Source of the DNA: Desulforegula conservatrix Mb1Pa
Lineage (GTDB): Bacteria; Desulfobacterota; Desulfobacteria; Desulfobacterales; Desulforegulaceae
Assembly (NCBI RefSeq): GCF_000426225.1
Contig: NZ_AUEY01000003.1
Location: 62,001 to 126,000 of the forward strand
Length of the DNA stretch: 64,000 nucleotides
Direction: 5' to 3'
Under the pieces are notes generated by a model that saw only the letters and a program-made list of their open reading frames with translations, was not told the origin of the DNA and did not search any database. The stretch's first letter is position 1. Every line of letters begins with the position of its first letter. The translations under genes were made by a program, and so were the position numbers. Shown piece by piece: positions 8,872 to 16,596 of the stretch.

Positions 8872-9226
8872 TGAAAAAATACTTGGAACAGGATTCTGGC
8901 TTGTTGTTTTTGTTATAATTCTTGCAGTTATGACGGGATTGGCTCTTGGCGAAAGCGGAAAAGGCCCGGATAACCCTGCTGTGATAAAATCTTCAAAGGG
9001 GAATATTTCATTTTCCCATGAGGAGCATGTTAAGATTGATGGCGGGTGCGGAGCCTGTCATAAGATGTTCCCGCCTAAAGGCGGTCAGATTGAAGCTTTA
9101 AAGGCATCTGGCAAAATAAAGGAAAAAGGCGTGATGAATATGTGCCGGGACTGCCACGGAAAGCTGATGGCAGCAGGCAAAGACACCGGGCCTACCGCAG
9201 ATTGTCTTGGATGTCATAAGAAATGA
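8855..9226 (+). CDS. Membrane-anchored triheme cytochrome c (c7/c3-like)
   Basis: 123 residues with an N-terminal hydrophobic segment (about 12-31) that exports and perhaps anchors the protein, then a periplasmic domain with three haem-binding motifs: CGACH, CRDCH and CLGCH. The start of the domain has the FSHEEH pair of distal His found in cytochromes c7 and c3. No other His lies outside the haem motifs in the mature part, so one haem seems to lack a standard His ligand. The gene overlaps cydB by 17 bp. It may pass electrons to or from the quinol pool beside the bd oxidase, which is an inference from context. Confidence 0.88.
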   Translation: MKKHINEKILGTGFWLVVFVIILAVMTGLALGESGKGPDNPAVIKSSKGNISFSHEEHVKIDGGCGACHKMFPPKGGQIEALKASGKIKEKGVMNMCRDCHGKLMAAGKDTGPTADCLGCHKK

Positions 9227-9230
9227 TAAA

Positions 9231-9268
9231 AAAGGCTCCAGGTTTTTATAATGCCTGGAGCCTTTAAA
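9231..9268 (+). terminator. Terminator of the cydAB run
   Basis: AAGGCTCCAGG and CCTGGAGCCTT form a perfect 11-bp stem with an 11-base loop, followed by TTAAATAA. The tail is weak in T. Confidence 0.75.
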
Positions 9269-9278
9269 TAATCAGGCC

Positions 9279-9322
9279 GATCGCTTTTTTGAAAAAAAGT
9301 TACGCAAAAAAAATTTTTGATT
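9279..9322 (-). repeat. Family B repeat, minus orientation
   Basis: On the minus strand it reads TTTTTGCGTAACTTTTTTTC followed by AAAAAAGCGATC, a diverged match to family B copies near 28362, 35701 and 52224. Confidence 0.45.
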
Positions 9323-9423
9323 TTTATGAGTGCGTAACAAACCAAAGATACGGAATCTGATCTAAATAGAAACGGGCCTTTTTCGTGTTTTTCGTTTGTT
9401 CCGTGTTTCATCAAGGAGAATAT

Positions 9424-10380
9424 ATGCTTGTTTTAGGAATTCAGGGAAGTCCGAGAAAAAAAGGCAACACAGCACATCTTCTTTCGATTTTCATGAAAGC
9501 AGCTGCAGAAATGGGTGCCGAGACCATTACAATCAATCCTTATGATTACAAGATTTCTCCATGCCTTGAATATACGGCCTGCGAGAAAACAGGCACCTGT
9601 CCCATAAAAGATGATGTCGAAACCCTGATTTATCCGCTTATGCGCAGGGCGACAATTATTGTGACAGGCTCACCAGCATTTTTTTATTCGGCTCCTTCCC
9701 AGTTGAAGGCCCTGATTGACAGAACCCAGCCTTTGTGGTCAAGGAAATACAGGCTTAATCTTGATGATCCAATAAGGCCATTCAGAAAAGGTTTTTTTCT
9801 TGGCCTTGGTGCCACAAAAGGCAAAAGGCTTTTTGAAGGCTTTGATCTCATGATGAGGTATTTTTATGACGCTGCCGGAGCATCCTATGAGGGAATGCTT
9901 GGTTATAGGGAAATAGAAAAACCTGGTGATATGGCAAAGCACCCGACAGCTGAAAATGATGTCAGGACAGAGGCAGAGCGGCTAATAAGGCAATATATGA
10001 CAAGGCTGAGGCTCGTTTTTTTATGCAGGGATAATTCTTTTTTAGGGCCTGCCGCAGCTGCCTTTACCATGAAAGAAGCTGGCTGCGTTTACGATGCAGA
10101 GTCTTTCGGAATAAATCCTTCTGAAAAAGTTCATTCTGGCCTTGTTCCGCTTATGGCTGAAAAAGGGATTGATCTTGGGTTTGTAAATCCAGCGGGAATA
10201 GAGAAGTTTCATGGGGATATAAATTCTGCCATGAAAATTTTCATCGGAAGTAATGAATCAGAAGCTGATGGCTTTAAATATGATGTTTTTTGGAAAACGC
10301 CTGATTATAAGGATCAGGACGTTAATCTTGATGCAATACTTGACTTAATATCTGAGAAGGTTTCAGGTTTAAACAAATAA
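9424..10380 (+). CDS. Flavodoxin-fold FMN reductase fused to a degenerate low-MW phosphatase/arsenate-reductase-like domain
   Basis: 318-residue fusion starting at 9424, with AAGGAG upstream. Residues 1-200 are an NADPH-dependent FMN reductase-like flavodoxin fold: GSPRKKGNT near the N-terminus, a Cys-bearing stretch ending in CPIKDDV, and GSPAFFYSAPSQLKALIDR. From about residue 200 a second domain begins with LVFLCRDNSFLG, which aligns by eye with the P-loop of low-molecular-weight phosphatases and arsenate reductases. The loop keeps the Cys, but the CX5R Arg is replaced by Leu, so phosphatase activity is doubtful. Rubredoxin follows 21 bp downstream and the flavodiiron protein after that, suggesting a role in rubredoxin reduction or oxygen stress (inference). 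Confidence 0.85.
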   Translation: MLVLGIQGSPRKKGNTAHLLSIFMKAAAEMGAETITINPYDYKISPCLEYTACEKTGTCPIKDDVETLIYPLMRRATIIVTGSPAFFYSAPSQLKALIDRTQPLWSRKYRLNLDDPIRPFRKGFFLGLGATKGKRLFEGFDLMMRYFYDAAGASYEGMLGYREIEKPGDMAKHPTAENDVRTEAERLIRQYMTRLRLVFLCRDNSFLGPAAAAFTMKEAGCVYDAESFGINPSEKVHSGLVPLMAEKGIDLGFVNPAGIEKFHGDINSAMKIFIGSNESEADGFKYDVFWKTPDYKDQDVNLDAILDLISEKVSGLNK

Positions 10381-10401
10381 CTGATTTTGGAGGTAGTTTT
10401 T

Positions 10402-10560
10402 ATGGATAAATATGTTTGTACTGTATGCGGCTATGTTTATGATCCGGCAGAAGGCGATTCAGAAGGAGGTATTCCTGCTGGAACCGCTTTTGCTGATATT
10501 CCTGAAGACTGGACATGCCCGGTCTGCGGAGCTTCCAAGGATGATTTCGAAAAAAAATAA
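10402..10560 (+). CDS. rd: Rubredoxin
   Basis: 52-residue electron carrier with the classic CTVCGY and CPVCGA iron site, the internal YDPAEGD segment, and PEDWTCP before the second knuckle. TTTGGAGG lies upstream of the ATG at 10402. It sits 21 bp after the flavoprotein fusion and about 230 bp before the flavodiiron protein, which in Desulfovibrio takes its electrons from rubredoxin to reduce oxygen. It can also serve rubrerythrin and desulfoferrodoxin. Cytoplasmic, full length, no oddities. Confidence 0.97.
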   Translation: MDKYVCTVCGYVYDPAEGDSEGGIPAGTAFADIPEDWTCPVCGASKDDFEKK

Positions 10561-10579
10561 AAGATAAAAACATGGATAA

Positions 10580-10615
10580 GGTCGGATTAATAGCAAAGGA
10601 CATTTTAATCCGACC
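10580..10615 (+). terminator. Hairpin after rubredoxin (terminator or REP-like)
   Basis: GGTCGGATTAA and TTAATCCGACC form a perfect 11-bp stem around a 14-base loop. No T-run follows, so it may be a REP-type hairpin. Confidence 0.5.
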
Positions 10616-10638
10616 TACGAATCCGCAATTACAATATA

Positions 10639-10764
10639 GCAAAAAAGTCCGATTTTCGTCATTCCCGCTAAGGCAGGAATCCAGAAGTATCTGAAAAAGC
10701 TGGATGCCGGATCAAGCAAGGCATGACGCTGATGCCTTTTTTGATTTTATGCGAGACAATCAAT
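10639..10764. repeat. Family A palindromic repeat, copy A4
   Basis: Starts with GCAAAAAAGTCCGATTTTCG and ends with TTGATTTTATGCGAGACAAT. It lies between rubredoxin and the flavodiiron gene, ending about 24 bp before the next start. Confidence 0.85.
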
Positions 10765-10787
10765 AATAAATTTAGTCAGAGGACAAA

Positions 10788-11975
10788 ATGAGACCTGTAG
10801 AAATAGCGCCAGGGATATATAATGTAGGCGTAAGAGACTGGAACATAAGGGATTTTCACGGCTATTCCACGTATCTTGGAACAACATACAATGCATTCCT
10901 TATAATCGATGAAAAAATCACCCTCATTGACACCGTAAAGTCTGATTTTACGGACGAAATGATGGCCAATATCTCAAGGGTTATAGATCCTAAAAAGATC
11001 GACGTCATAATCAGCAATCATACTGAAATGGATCATTCTGGCGGGTTGCCACATCTCATGAGCGTTATCGGGCCTGACAAGCCTATTTTATGCTCCAAAA
11101 TGGGGGCTAAAAATCTTGCTGCCCATTTCGGAAATGATCTGAAATATCAGCCTGTTGCAGATGGTGAAGCCATCAATATCGGAAAGCGTAATCTCAAGTT
11201 CATTGAAACAAGGATGCTTCACTGGCCGGACAGCATGTTCACATATGCAGTTGAGGACAAGATTCTTTTTTCCAGCGACGCATTCGGCCAGCACTATGCG
11301 GGCTCAGAGACATTTGATGATGAAGTGGGCGAACTCATCATGCCCCATGCCAAAAAATATTACGCAAATATTCTGACCCTTTTTTCCGACCTGATCCAGA
11401 AGCTTCTTAAATCGGTTGCTGAAAGCGGGCTTGAGATCAAGACAATATGCCCTGATCATGGAATAATCTGGAGAAAAGATCCGGGTGCGATCATTTCGGC
11501 ATACAATGATTGGAGTCTTCAGAAGACCGACCAGAAGGCCCTTGTTCTCTATGACAGTATGTGGCATTCGACCGAAATAATGGCGGATGAGATCGTGTCA
11601 GGCCTTCTTGCCACAGGCGTAAAAGCAATACCAATGCAGGCGAGAAAATGGCACAGAAGCGACGTAATGACCGAGATGCTCGACGCCAAGGCCCTTATAG
11701 TCGGCTCTCCGACGCTCAACAACAATATTTTCCCTGCCTTGATGGACGTCATGACCTACATCAAGGGACTGAAGCCATCAAACAGAATTGCGGCATCATT
11801 CGGTTCCTATGGCTGGAGCGGAGAAGCAGCAAACCTGCTTGCTACAGAACTTGAAAATATGAAGTTCAAGGTTGTGGAACCAGCACTGAGAGTAAAGTAT
11901 ATACCTGATACAGCTTCAAGGGATCTTTGTTTCGAATTCGGCAAGAAAATGGGCGAGCATATCAAAGCCTCATGA
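10788..11975 (+). CDS. roo: Flavodiiron protein (rubredoxin:oxygen oxidoreductase)
   Basis: Cytoplasmic enzyme that reduces oxygen to water, and in some relatives nitric oxide, with electrons from rubredoxin. The N-terminal beta-lactamase-like domain (1-250) carries the diiron motif HTEMDHSGG, the bridging Asp in FSSDAFGQH and the late His of CPDHG. From about residue 255 a flavodoxin domain begins with LVLYDSMWHSTE and continues with VGSPTLNNN and FGSYGWSGEA, which bind FMN. At 395 residues it matches class A members without a fused rubredoxin, which fits the separate rubredoxin gene just upstream. Confidence 0.97.
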   Translation: MRPVEIAPGIYNVGVRDWNIRDFHGYSTYLGTTYNAFLIIDEKITLIDTVKSDFTDEMMANISRVIDPKKIDVIISNHTEMDHSGGLPHLMSVIGPDKPILCSKMGAKNLAAHFGNDLKYQPVADGEAINIGKRNLKFIETRMLHWPDSMFTYAVEDKILFSSDAFGQHYAGSETFDDEVGELIMPHAKKYYANILTLFSDLIQKLLKSVAESGLEIKTICPDHGIIWRKDPGAIISAYNDWSLQKTDQKALVLYDSMWHSTEIMADEIVSGLLATGVKAIPMQARKWHRSDVMTEMLDAKALIVGSPTLNNNIFPALMDVMTYIKGLKPSNRIAASFGSYGWSGEAANLLATELENMKFKVVEPALRVKYIPDTASRDLCFEFGKKMGEHIKAS

Positions 11976-11982
11976 TTTGAAT

Positions 11983-12010
11983 ACGGCCCTCCCACGAGGG
12001 CCGTTAATTT
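11983..12010 (+). terminator. Rho-independent terminator after the flavodiiron gene
   Basis: ACGGCCCTC and GAGGGCCGT form a 9-bp stem with a 4-base loop, followed by TAATTTTT. Confidence 0.85.
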
Positions 12011-12073
12011 TTCTGCCACGCCTCTTGTAACCCCACATATCGAAACGTCTCTTTCCAAGAAAGGAAGTGAATA

Positions 12074-12418
12074 ATGAAAAAAGCATTTTTTGCATTCAAG
12101 GGCGATCCTGTCTGTTTTATCCATGTTCTTTTAAATGCCCTGGACATGAATGAAAAAGGAGTGGACGTCAAAATAGTAATGGAAGGAGCAGCAACGGCCC
12201 TTATTCCTGACCTTGCGTTGCCCGGCAATCCCTTAAATTCCATGTGGGAAAAAGTAAAGGAGATAGGGCTTGTCGCAGGAGTTTGCAAGGCATGCGCTAT
12301 TAAGATGAATGCTCTTGATTCGGCAAAAAACCAGAACCTTTCCATACTTGACGACATGAAGGGGCATCCTTCAATGGCCGCATTTTTTAATAACGGCTAT
12401 GACATTATAACTTTCTGA
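12074..12418 (+). CDS. DsrE-family-like protein
   Basis: 114-residue cytoplasmic protein that looks like the DsrE/DsrF fold: an initial FFAFKGDPVCFIHVLLNAL strand-helix, a central VKIVMEGAA strand, and a helix with conserved Cys in VCKACAIKM. DsrE-type proteins relay sulfur or act as small redox partners. The Cys in the CKAC stretch is the candidate active residue. The ATG at 12074 has AAAGGAAG upstream. The next gene follows in 9 bp and is probably co-transcribed. A sulfur-transfer role is inferred only from the family. Confidence 0.75.
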   Translation: MKKAFFAFKGDPVCFIHVLLNALDMNEKGVDVKIVMEGAATALIPDLALPGNPLNSMWEKVKEIGLVAGVCKACAIKMNALDSAKNQNLSILDDMKGHPSMAAFFNNGYDIITF

Positions 12419-12427
12419 CAGGAATAT

Positions 12428-13117
12428 ATGGAAAAGAAGAATTACAGCTCATCAAAACTTAAGGCCCATGTCAGGGAAATGCTTCTTTCCGAACAGTTTA
12501 CTTATGGCTGCTGTTTTGAAAGCTATTCTCCAAGACTTGTGCTTGCAGTGCTTTTTTCCATGTATTTTGACAGCAATCAGCTTCTTAGATGGAGAGCAAT
12601 CACTGCGACCGGAAGTATTGTGTCCAAAATGGCTGACGAAAACATGGAGTCTGCAAGAATAGTAATGAGGCGCCTCATGTGGACACTTAATGATGAGTCC
12701 GGCGGAATAGGCTGGGGATCTCCCGAGGCAATGGGCGAAATAATGTCCAGGCATAGGAAGCTTGCGGATGAATATAACCGTATCCTTATTTCATACTTGA
12801 TGGAAGATGGAAATTATCTTGAGCTTGAAATGCTCCAGCGCGGAGCTTTATGGGCACTGGCGAGGCTTGCGGGTGAACGCCCTGATTTATGTATAAAGGC
12901 GAAAGGACTTATCAAACCATATTTTTCATCTGATGATAAGGAAATAAAGGGTATTGCGGCAATGATCTCAGGAATTCTTAAAGAAGAAGAGGTTCTTGGA
13001 GAACTTGAAGCATTGACATCTGATGAGACCATGATAGAGTTTTACGAAAATTGTGAGATCAAAAAATTAAAACTATCCAATATAGCGGCAGACTCAATCA
13101 TAGCCATCATTAAATAA
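12428..13117 (+). CDS. HEAT-repeat-like protein (resembles DVU0298 family)
   Basis: 229-residue helical protein with no signal or membrane segment. Its middle section (RWRAITATGSIVSKMA, then GALWALARLAGE and KGIAAMISGIL) has the regular helix pairs of PBS-lyase/HEAT-like repeats, which serve as protein-protein scaffolds. It also has the GGIGWGSPEAMGEI stretch that I associate with the DVU0298-type proteins of sulfate reducers. It follows the DsrE-like gene by 9 bp, so the two are likely an operon and may interact. No enzyme motif is present. Confidence 0.7.
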   Translation: MEKKNYSSSKLKAHVREMLLSEQFTYGCCFESYSPRLVLAVLFSMYFDSNQLLRWRAITATGSIVSKMADENMESARIVMRRLMWTLNDESGGIGWGSPEAMGEIMSRHRKLADEYNRILISYLMEDGNYLELEMLQRGALWALARLAGERPDLCIKAKGLIKPYFSSDDKEIKGIAAMISGILKEEEVLGELEALTSDETMIEFYENCEIKKLKLSNIAADSIIAIIK

Positions 13118-13206
13118 GACCCCGGATTTTTAGAAGTAATTGCGCGTGAAGTCTATCTTGCCAAACGATTGGGGGTCATCATAAGCAATTGGGAGATAAG
13201 GTGATT

Positions 13207-14694
13207 ATGAAACCAGGAGCTCTCGTAGCAAAATGCTTTATCCTGACAGCAGCTTTTTTTCTTTCCTCTGGATTTACAGGTTTTAAGACCTACACCTACG
13301 ATGAAATTATTAAGGAGCATCCTGACGCTTTATGCGACGCTTCAGGAAATATTCTGAAAGATGGGCCCGGCCCCGGAACCTGTATCCTCAGCGGAAGCGC
13401 AGGCATTGGCGATGCCATAAAAATTGCCCTTAAAAACAATCCTGAAATGCTGATGGCTTCGGCCAGGATTGACAGGGCCGACGCAATGAGAACAGAGGCC
13501 GAGTCAGCATTATGGCCAAAGGCTGGAGTTTATGGCGAATATTCCCAGGGCGATGCTCCGTCCGGATATCTTTTCAAGACAATAGACCAGAGAAAGCTTC
13601 CGCCTGGCACAAATTTCAATGATCCTGGCTGGTATGACAATTATGAATTCGGTGCAAGCGCAGGTGTAAATTTGTATCGCGGTGGTCAGGATATGACACG
13701 AGTCAGAATGGCCGGAATCGAAAAAAAGATTTCTGAAAAGGATCGTCTTGCTGCTGGAAACAGGGTCATCTCTTCGGTTATAAATGCCTATTTTGATTTA
13801 TTTTCTGCGAGGGAATTTGAAAGAATAGCAAAGCAGTCATCTGATACAGTCAGGGAGCAGCTGAGAATTATGGAGGTCAGATTCGCCTCGGGCGGTGCTC
13901 TTAAGTCTGATATTCTTTCCCTTAAAGTTCGGGTTGCAGAGGCTGACGAGGAAATTGTCAAAAGCCGCAACAGGGTTATGATGGCCGAAGCTGCTCTTAA
14001 AAGGGCAATGGGAATGCCGCTTGAAACAAAAATAGAGTTCAAGGAAGCGTCTCTTCCCGCGACTGATAAGCCTGAGAGCTATGAAAAAGCCCTTGAAACA
14101 GCTGTGGCAAAAAGGCCGGAGCTTGAATCCGTAAGGCAGAAGGTGGTTCAGGCAAGAATGTCCCAGGATGTTGCAAAAGGGATGTGGATGCCCAAAGTCG
14201 ATCTGAATGGAAGACTTTATGCGGATTATCCAGATACAAAGTTTGACACAGAAGACGCAAACTGGATGGTTGCAGCCCTCGTCTCATGGGATCTTTTCAC
14301 AGGAAATTACAGAAAAGCCGAGGCTGACAAGGCAAGAGCCAATCTTTATGAATCGCTTGCAGCAAGCAGACAGGCTTTAATGGATATCCAGCTTGACGTC
14401 AAAAACGCTTATCTGAAAACTTCGGAATCAGAAGAAAGATTTAAGGTCGCTGAAAGCGGGGTGTCAATGGCAGAAGAATCGTTAAAGCTCGTAAAACAGC
14501 AGTATGACGGCGGTTCTGTGCCGATTACGAGGTATCTTGAAACAGAATTAGCAAGAAACGGTTCTTTAATACGAAAAGCCTCTGCCCATTATGACAGGGA
14601 AAAGTCAAGGGCTGATATGGCCAGGGCGACAGGCGTCCTTATTAACCTTTTCAATGAAGATGCTGGAGAAGGTAGAGAAAATGAAAAAAAATAA
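13207..14694 (+). CDS. TolC-family outer membrane efflux protein
   Basis: Outer-membrane channel of a tripartite efflux pump, about 495 residues. A signal peptide (about 1-25) precedes two structural repeats with long alpha-helical coiled coils. Typical TolC pieces are the IKIALKNNPEML segment, SAGVNLYRGGQ, and the second-half match AALVSWDLFTGNYRKAE. The start could be GTG at 13201 or ATG at 13207; GGGAG and AAGG lie upstream. It overlaps the membrane-fusion gene by 14 bp. The RND pump follows after an insertion, so the trio should be one exporter. The substrate cannot be read from sequence. Confidence 0.93.
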   Translation: MKPGALVAKCFILTAAFFLSSGFTGFKTYTYDEIIKEHPDALCDASGNILKDGPGPGTCILSGSAGIGDAIKIALKNNPEMLMASARIDRADAMRTEAESALWPKAGVYGEYSQGDAPSGYLFKTIDQRKLPPGTNFNDPGWYDNYEFGASAGVNLYRGGQDMTRVRMAGIEKKISEKDRLAAGNRVISSVINAYFDLFSAREFERIAKQSSDTVREQLRIMEVRFASGGALKSDILSLKVRVAEADEEIVKSRNRVMMAEAALKRAMGMPLETKIEFKEASLPATDKPESYEKALETAVAKRPELESVRQKVVQARMSQDVAKGMWMPKVDLNGRLYADYPDTKFDTEDANWMVAALVSWDLFTGNYRKAEADKARANLYESLAASRQALMDIQLDVKNAYLKTSESEERFKVAESGVSMAEESLKLVKQQYDGGSVPITRYLETELARNGSLIRKASAHYDREKSRADMARATGVLINLFNEDAGEGRENEKK

Positions 14695-15829
14695 TAATTA
14701 CGGAAAGAATTTTGCTTTGTCCTTGGCCTTTGCTGCTCTGGTCGCTTTTTCAGGAGGATGTTCCGGAGATATCAAGCCAGGAACAGTTGAGTCCAAGGGC
14801 AACGAGGATCTTAAATTCACAAACACTGCAAAAGCCGAGAAAACAGAAGTAACTGACTGGTATGAAGCTGTGGGAACAGTCAGGCCAAGAACTGAATCAA
14901 GGATAGAAGCCTTGGTTACAGCCAATGTAAAAAGTGTAGAGGTTTCGGCGGGCGCAAAGGTAAAAAAAGACCAGGTACTTGCAGAAATTGATGACAGGCA
15001 GCTTGTAGCAAAACTGGATCAGGCCAAGCAGGCCCTTGCTGGAGCAAGATCTGCGGAAAAAGGAGCGACCCAGGCTGTGGCTTCTGCCCAGGCCGCATTC
15101 ACCCAGGCTGATTCGGAATATAAAAGAGTCCAGAAATATTTTTCGTCCCAGGCAGCAACCGCCAGAGAGCTTGAAGAGGCAAAATCAAGATATCTACAGG
15201 CAGAAGCAGGACTCCAGCAGGCAAAGGAGGCTCTTTCAGGAGCAAGATCAGGAATAAGGCAGGTTGAGGAAGTCGTCAAAGAAGCCGAGATCGGCCTAGG
15301 ATATACAAAGATAAAAGCTCCTGCAGACGGAGAGATTCTGAACAGGATGGTCGAGCCAGGAGACCTCGCTTCTCCAGGAAAGCCTCTTTTCATGATGAAG
15401 ACCAGCGGACTCATGAGGCTTGAGGCCTTTGTCCGCGAGGGACTCATAAACAGCGTGAAACCAGGACAGCTCCTTAAAGTGTCAATGCCTAATCTCAAAA
15501 ACGAAATAGACGCCACCCTTGAAGAAATAGTTCCCTACGCAGATCCCAAAAGCAGATCATTTCTTGTGAAGGCATCGATATCTAAGGATGAAGGTATTTA
15601 TCCCGGAATGTTCGGAAAGCTACTTATTCCCCTTGAAAAGCATGAAGCCGTGGTTTTGCCAGCGGAGTCGATTCAGAAAATAGGCCAGCTTGAACTCGTT
15701 ATGGTTCAAAAAGAAAAGGGCTGGGAGCGGAGATACGTGAAAACCGGTTCCTTTTCTGATGGAAAGACAGAGATTTTATCTGGGCTTACCGGGGATGAGA
15801 TCATTGGGTATAATGCCGTAAAAAAATAA
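14681..15829 (+). CDS. RND efflux periplasmic adaptor (membrane fusion protein), lipoprotein
   Basis: 382-residue adaptor that links the RND pump to the TolC channel. It starts at 14681 inside the end of the TolC gene, with GGAGAAGG upstream; a longer frame from 14591 is not needed. The signal peptide ends in a lipobox (SGGC), so the protein is lipid-anchored. The biotinyl-lipoyl half-motifs appear near VEVSAGAKVKKDQVLAEID and KIKAPADGEILNRMVEPGD, separated by a long Ala/Gln-rich coiled coil of about 110 residues. Barrel and membrane-proximal domains follow. Confidence 0.95.
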   Translation: MKKNNNYGKNFALSLAFAALVAFSGGCSGDIKPGTVESKGNEDLKFTNTAKAEKTEVTDWYEAVGTVRPRTESRIEALVTANVKSVEVSAGAKVKKDQVLAEIDDRQLVAKLDQAKQALAGARSAEKGATQAVASAQAAFTQADSEYKRVQKYFSSQAATARELEEAKSRYLQAEAGLQQAKEALSGARSGIRQVEEVVKEAEIGLGYTKIKAPADGEILNRMVEPGDLASPGKPLFMMKTSGLMRLEAFVREGLINSVKPGQLLKVSMPNLKNEIDATLEEIVPYADPKSRSFLVKASISKDEGIYPGMFGKLLIPLEKHEAVVLPAESIQKIGQLELVMVQKEKGWERRYVKTGSFSDGKTEILSGLTGDEIIGYNAVKK

Positions 15830-15835
15830 AAAACC

Positions 15836-15859
15836 TGGGGGCTTTTTTTTAAAGCCCCA
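15836..15859 (+). terminator. Hairpin after the adaptor gene (possible terminator)
   Basis: GGGGCTTT and AAAGCCCC form a perfect 8-bp stem. T-rich bases are in the loop rather than after it, so strength is uncertain. If active, it would separate the adaptor from the RND gene. Confidence 0.5.
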
Positions 15860-15886
15860 CGCCCCTATGAGCTACGAATTGTAAAT

Positions 15887-15922
15887 GTAGGGTGCTCAAG
15901 CCGCAAGGCTTGCGCACCAATG
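15887..15922 (+). repeat. REP hairpin, left flank of the transposase
   Basis: GTAGGGTGC and CAAGCC, then loop GCAA, then GGCTTG and GCGCACC, making an imperfect 12-bp stem. It is the inverted partner of the hairpin at 16487-16518. Confidence 0.8.
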
Positions 15923-15941
15923 TATTTCATGGAGAGCAAGT

Positions 15942-16481
15942 ATGTCAGAATACAGGCGTGTAAAAATTCCAGAAGCTACCTATTTTTTTACGGTGACGAC
16001 ATACCTTCGTAGAAATATTTTCGGGAATGAGGATAACGTTCGCATTCTTGGAGAAACAGCAAGATCAGTAAGAAAAAAGCATCCTTTTCACGTGGATGCC
16101 TGGGTCGTTCTGCCTGACCATATGCACTGCATTTGGACAATGCCTGAAAATGACAGCGATTTCTCCATCAGGTGGCGGCTTATCAAGGCGGGATTTTCAA
16201 AGAAAGCCAATCATCTGCATGCCCCGGCGCTTGCAGATCCTTCACGTATAAAGCGAAGAGAGCTGACCATTTGGCACAGGAGATTCTGGGAGCATATGAT
16301 CAGGGACGAAAGTGATTATGAAAATCATATGAATTATGTCCATTTTAACCCTGTAAAACACAATTTTGTGAAAAAAGCGTCGGAATGGAAATGGTCGACG
16401 TTTCATAGATATGTAAAGCTCGGAGTATATTCAGATGACTGGGAAATCAAAGAAAATCCAGCAGGAGCCTTTTTTGACTGA
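15942..16481 (+). CDS. REP-associated tyrosine transposase (RAYT, Y1/HUH type)
   Basis: 179-residue single-strand transposase of the TnpA-REP group. The HUH motif is in LPDHMHCIW and the catalytic Tyr in NYVHFNPVKHN, both near their usual places, so the enzyme looks intact. GGAGAGCAAG lies upstream of the start. It is flanked on both sides by inverted REP hairpins (15887-15922 and 16487-16518), the known arrangement for these enzymes, which recognise and move REP sequences. It stands between the adaptor and RND genes of an efflux operon, so it is an insertion or domesticated gene there. A third REP of the same design is at 63258. Confidence 0.93.
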   Translation: MSEYRRVKIPEATYFFTVTTYLRRNIFGNEDNVRILGETARSVRKKHPFHVDAWVVLPDHMHCIWTMPENDSDFSIRWRLIKAGFSKKANHLHAPALADPSRIKRRELTIWHRRFWEHMIRDESDYENHMNYVHFNPVKHNFVKKASEWKWSTFHRYVKLGVYSDDWEIKENPAGAFFD

Positions 16482-16486
16482 AAGAT

Positions 16487-16518
16487 GGTGCGCAGGCCTG
16501 AGAGCCTGAGCACCCTAC
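16487..16518 (-). repeat. REP hairpin, right flank of the transposase
   Basis: GGTGCGCAGGC and GCCTGAGCACC around a 6-base loop, then CTAC. On the minus strand it reads GTAGGGTGCTCAGGC, matching the left flank. Confidence 0.8.
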
Positions 16519-16596
16519 GCCTAAACCGGCAACATAACATAAATTCAGGGTAAACCCTTGGCACACATTGCTTTTTGTTATTAACGAGGAAACATC

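Noticed and set aside
16559-16572. TGGCAC followed by TTGC before the RND gene as a sigma-54 promoter
   Set aside because: The gap between the two elements is two bases too short for sigma-54.
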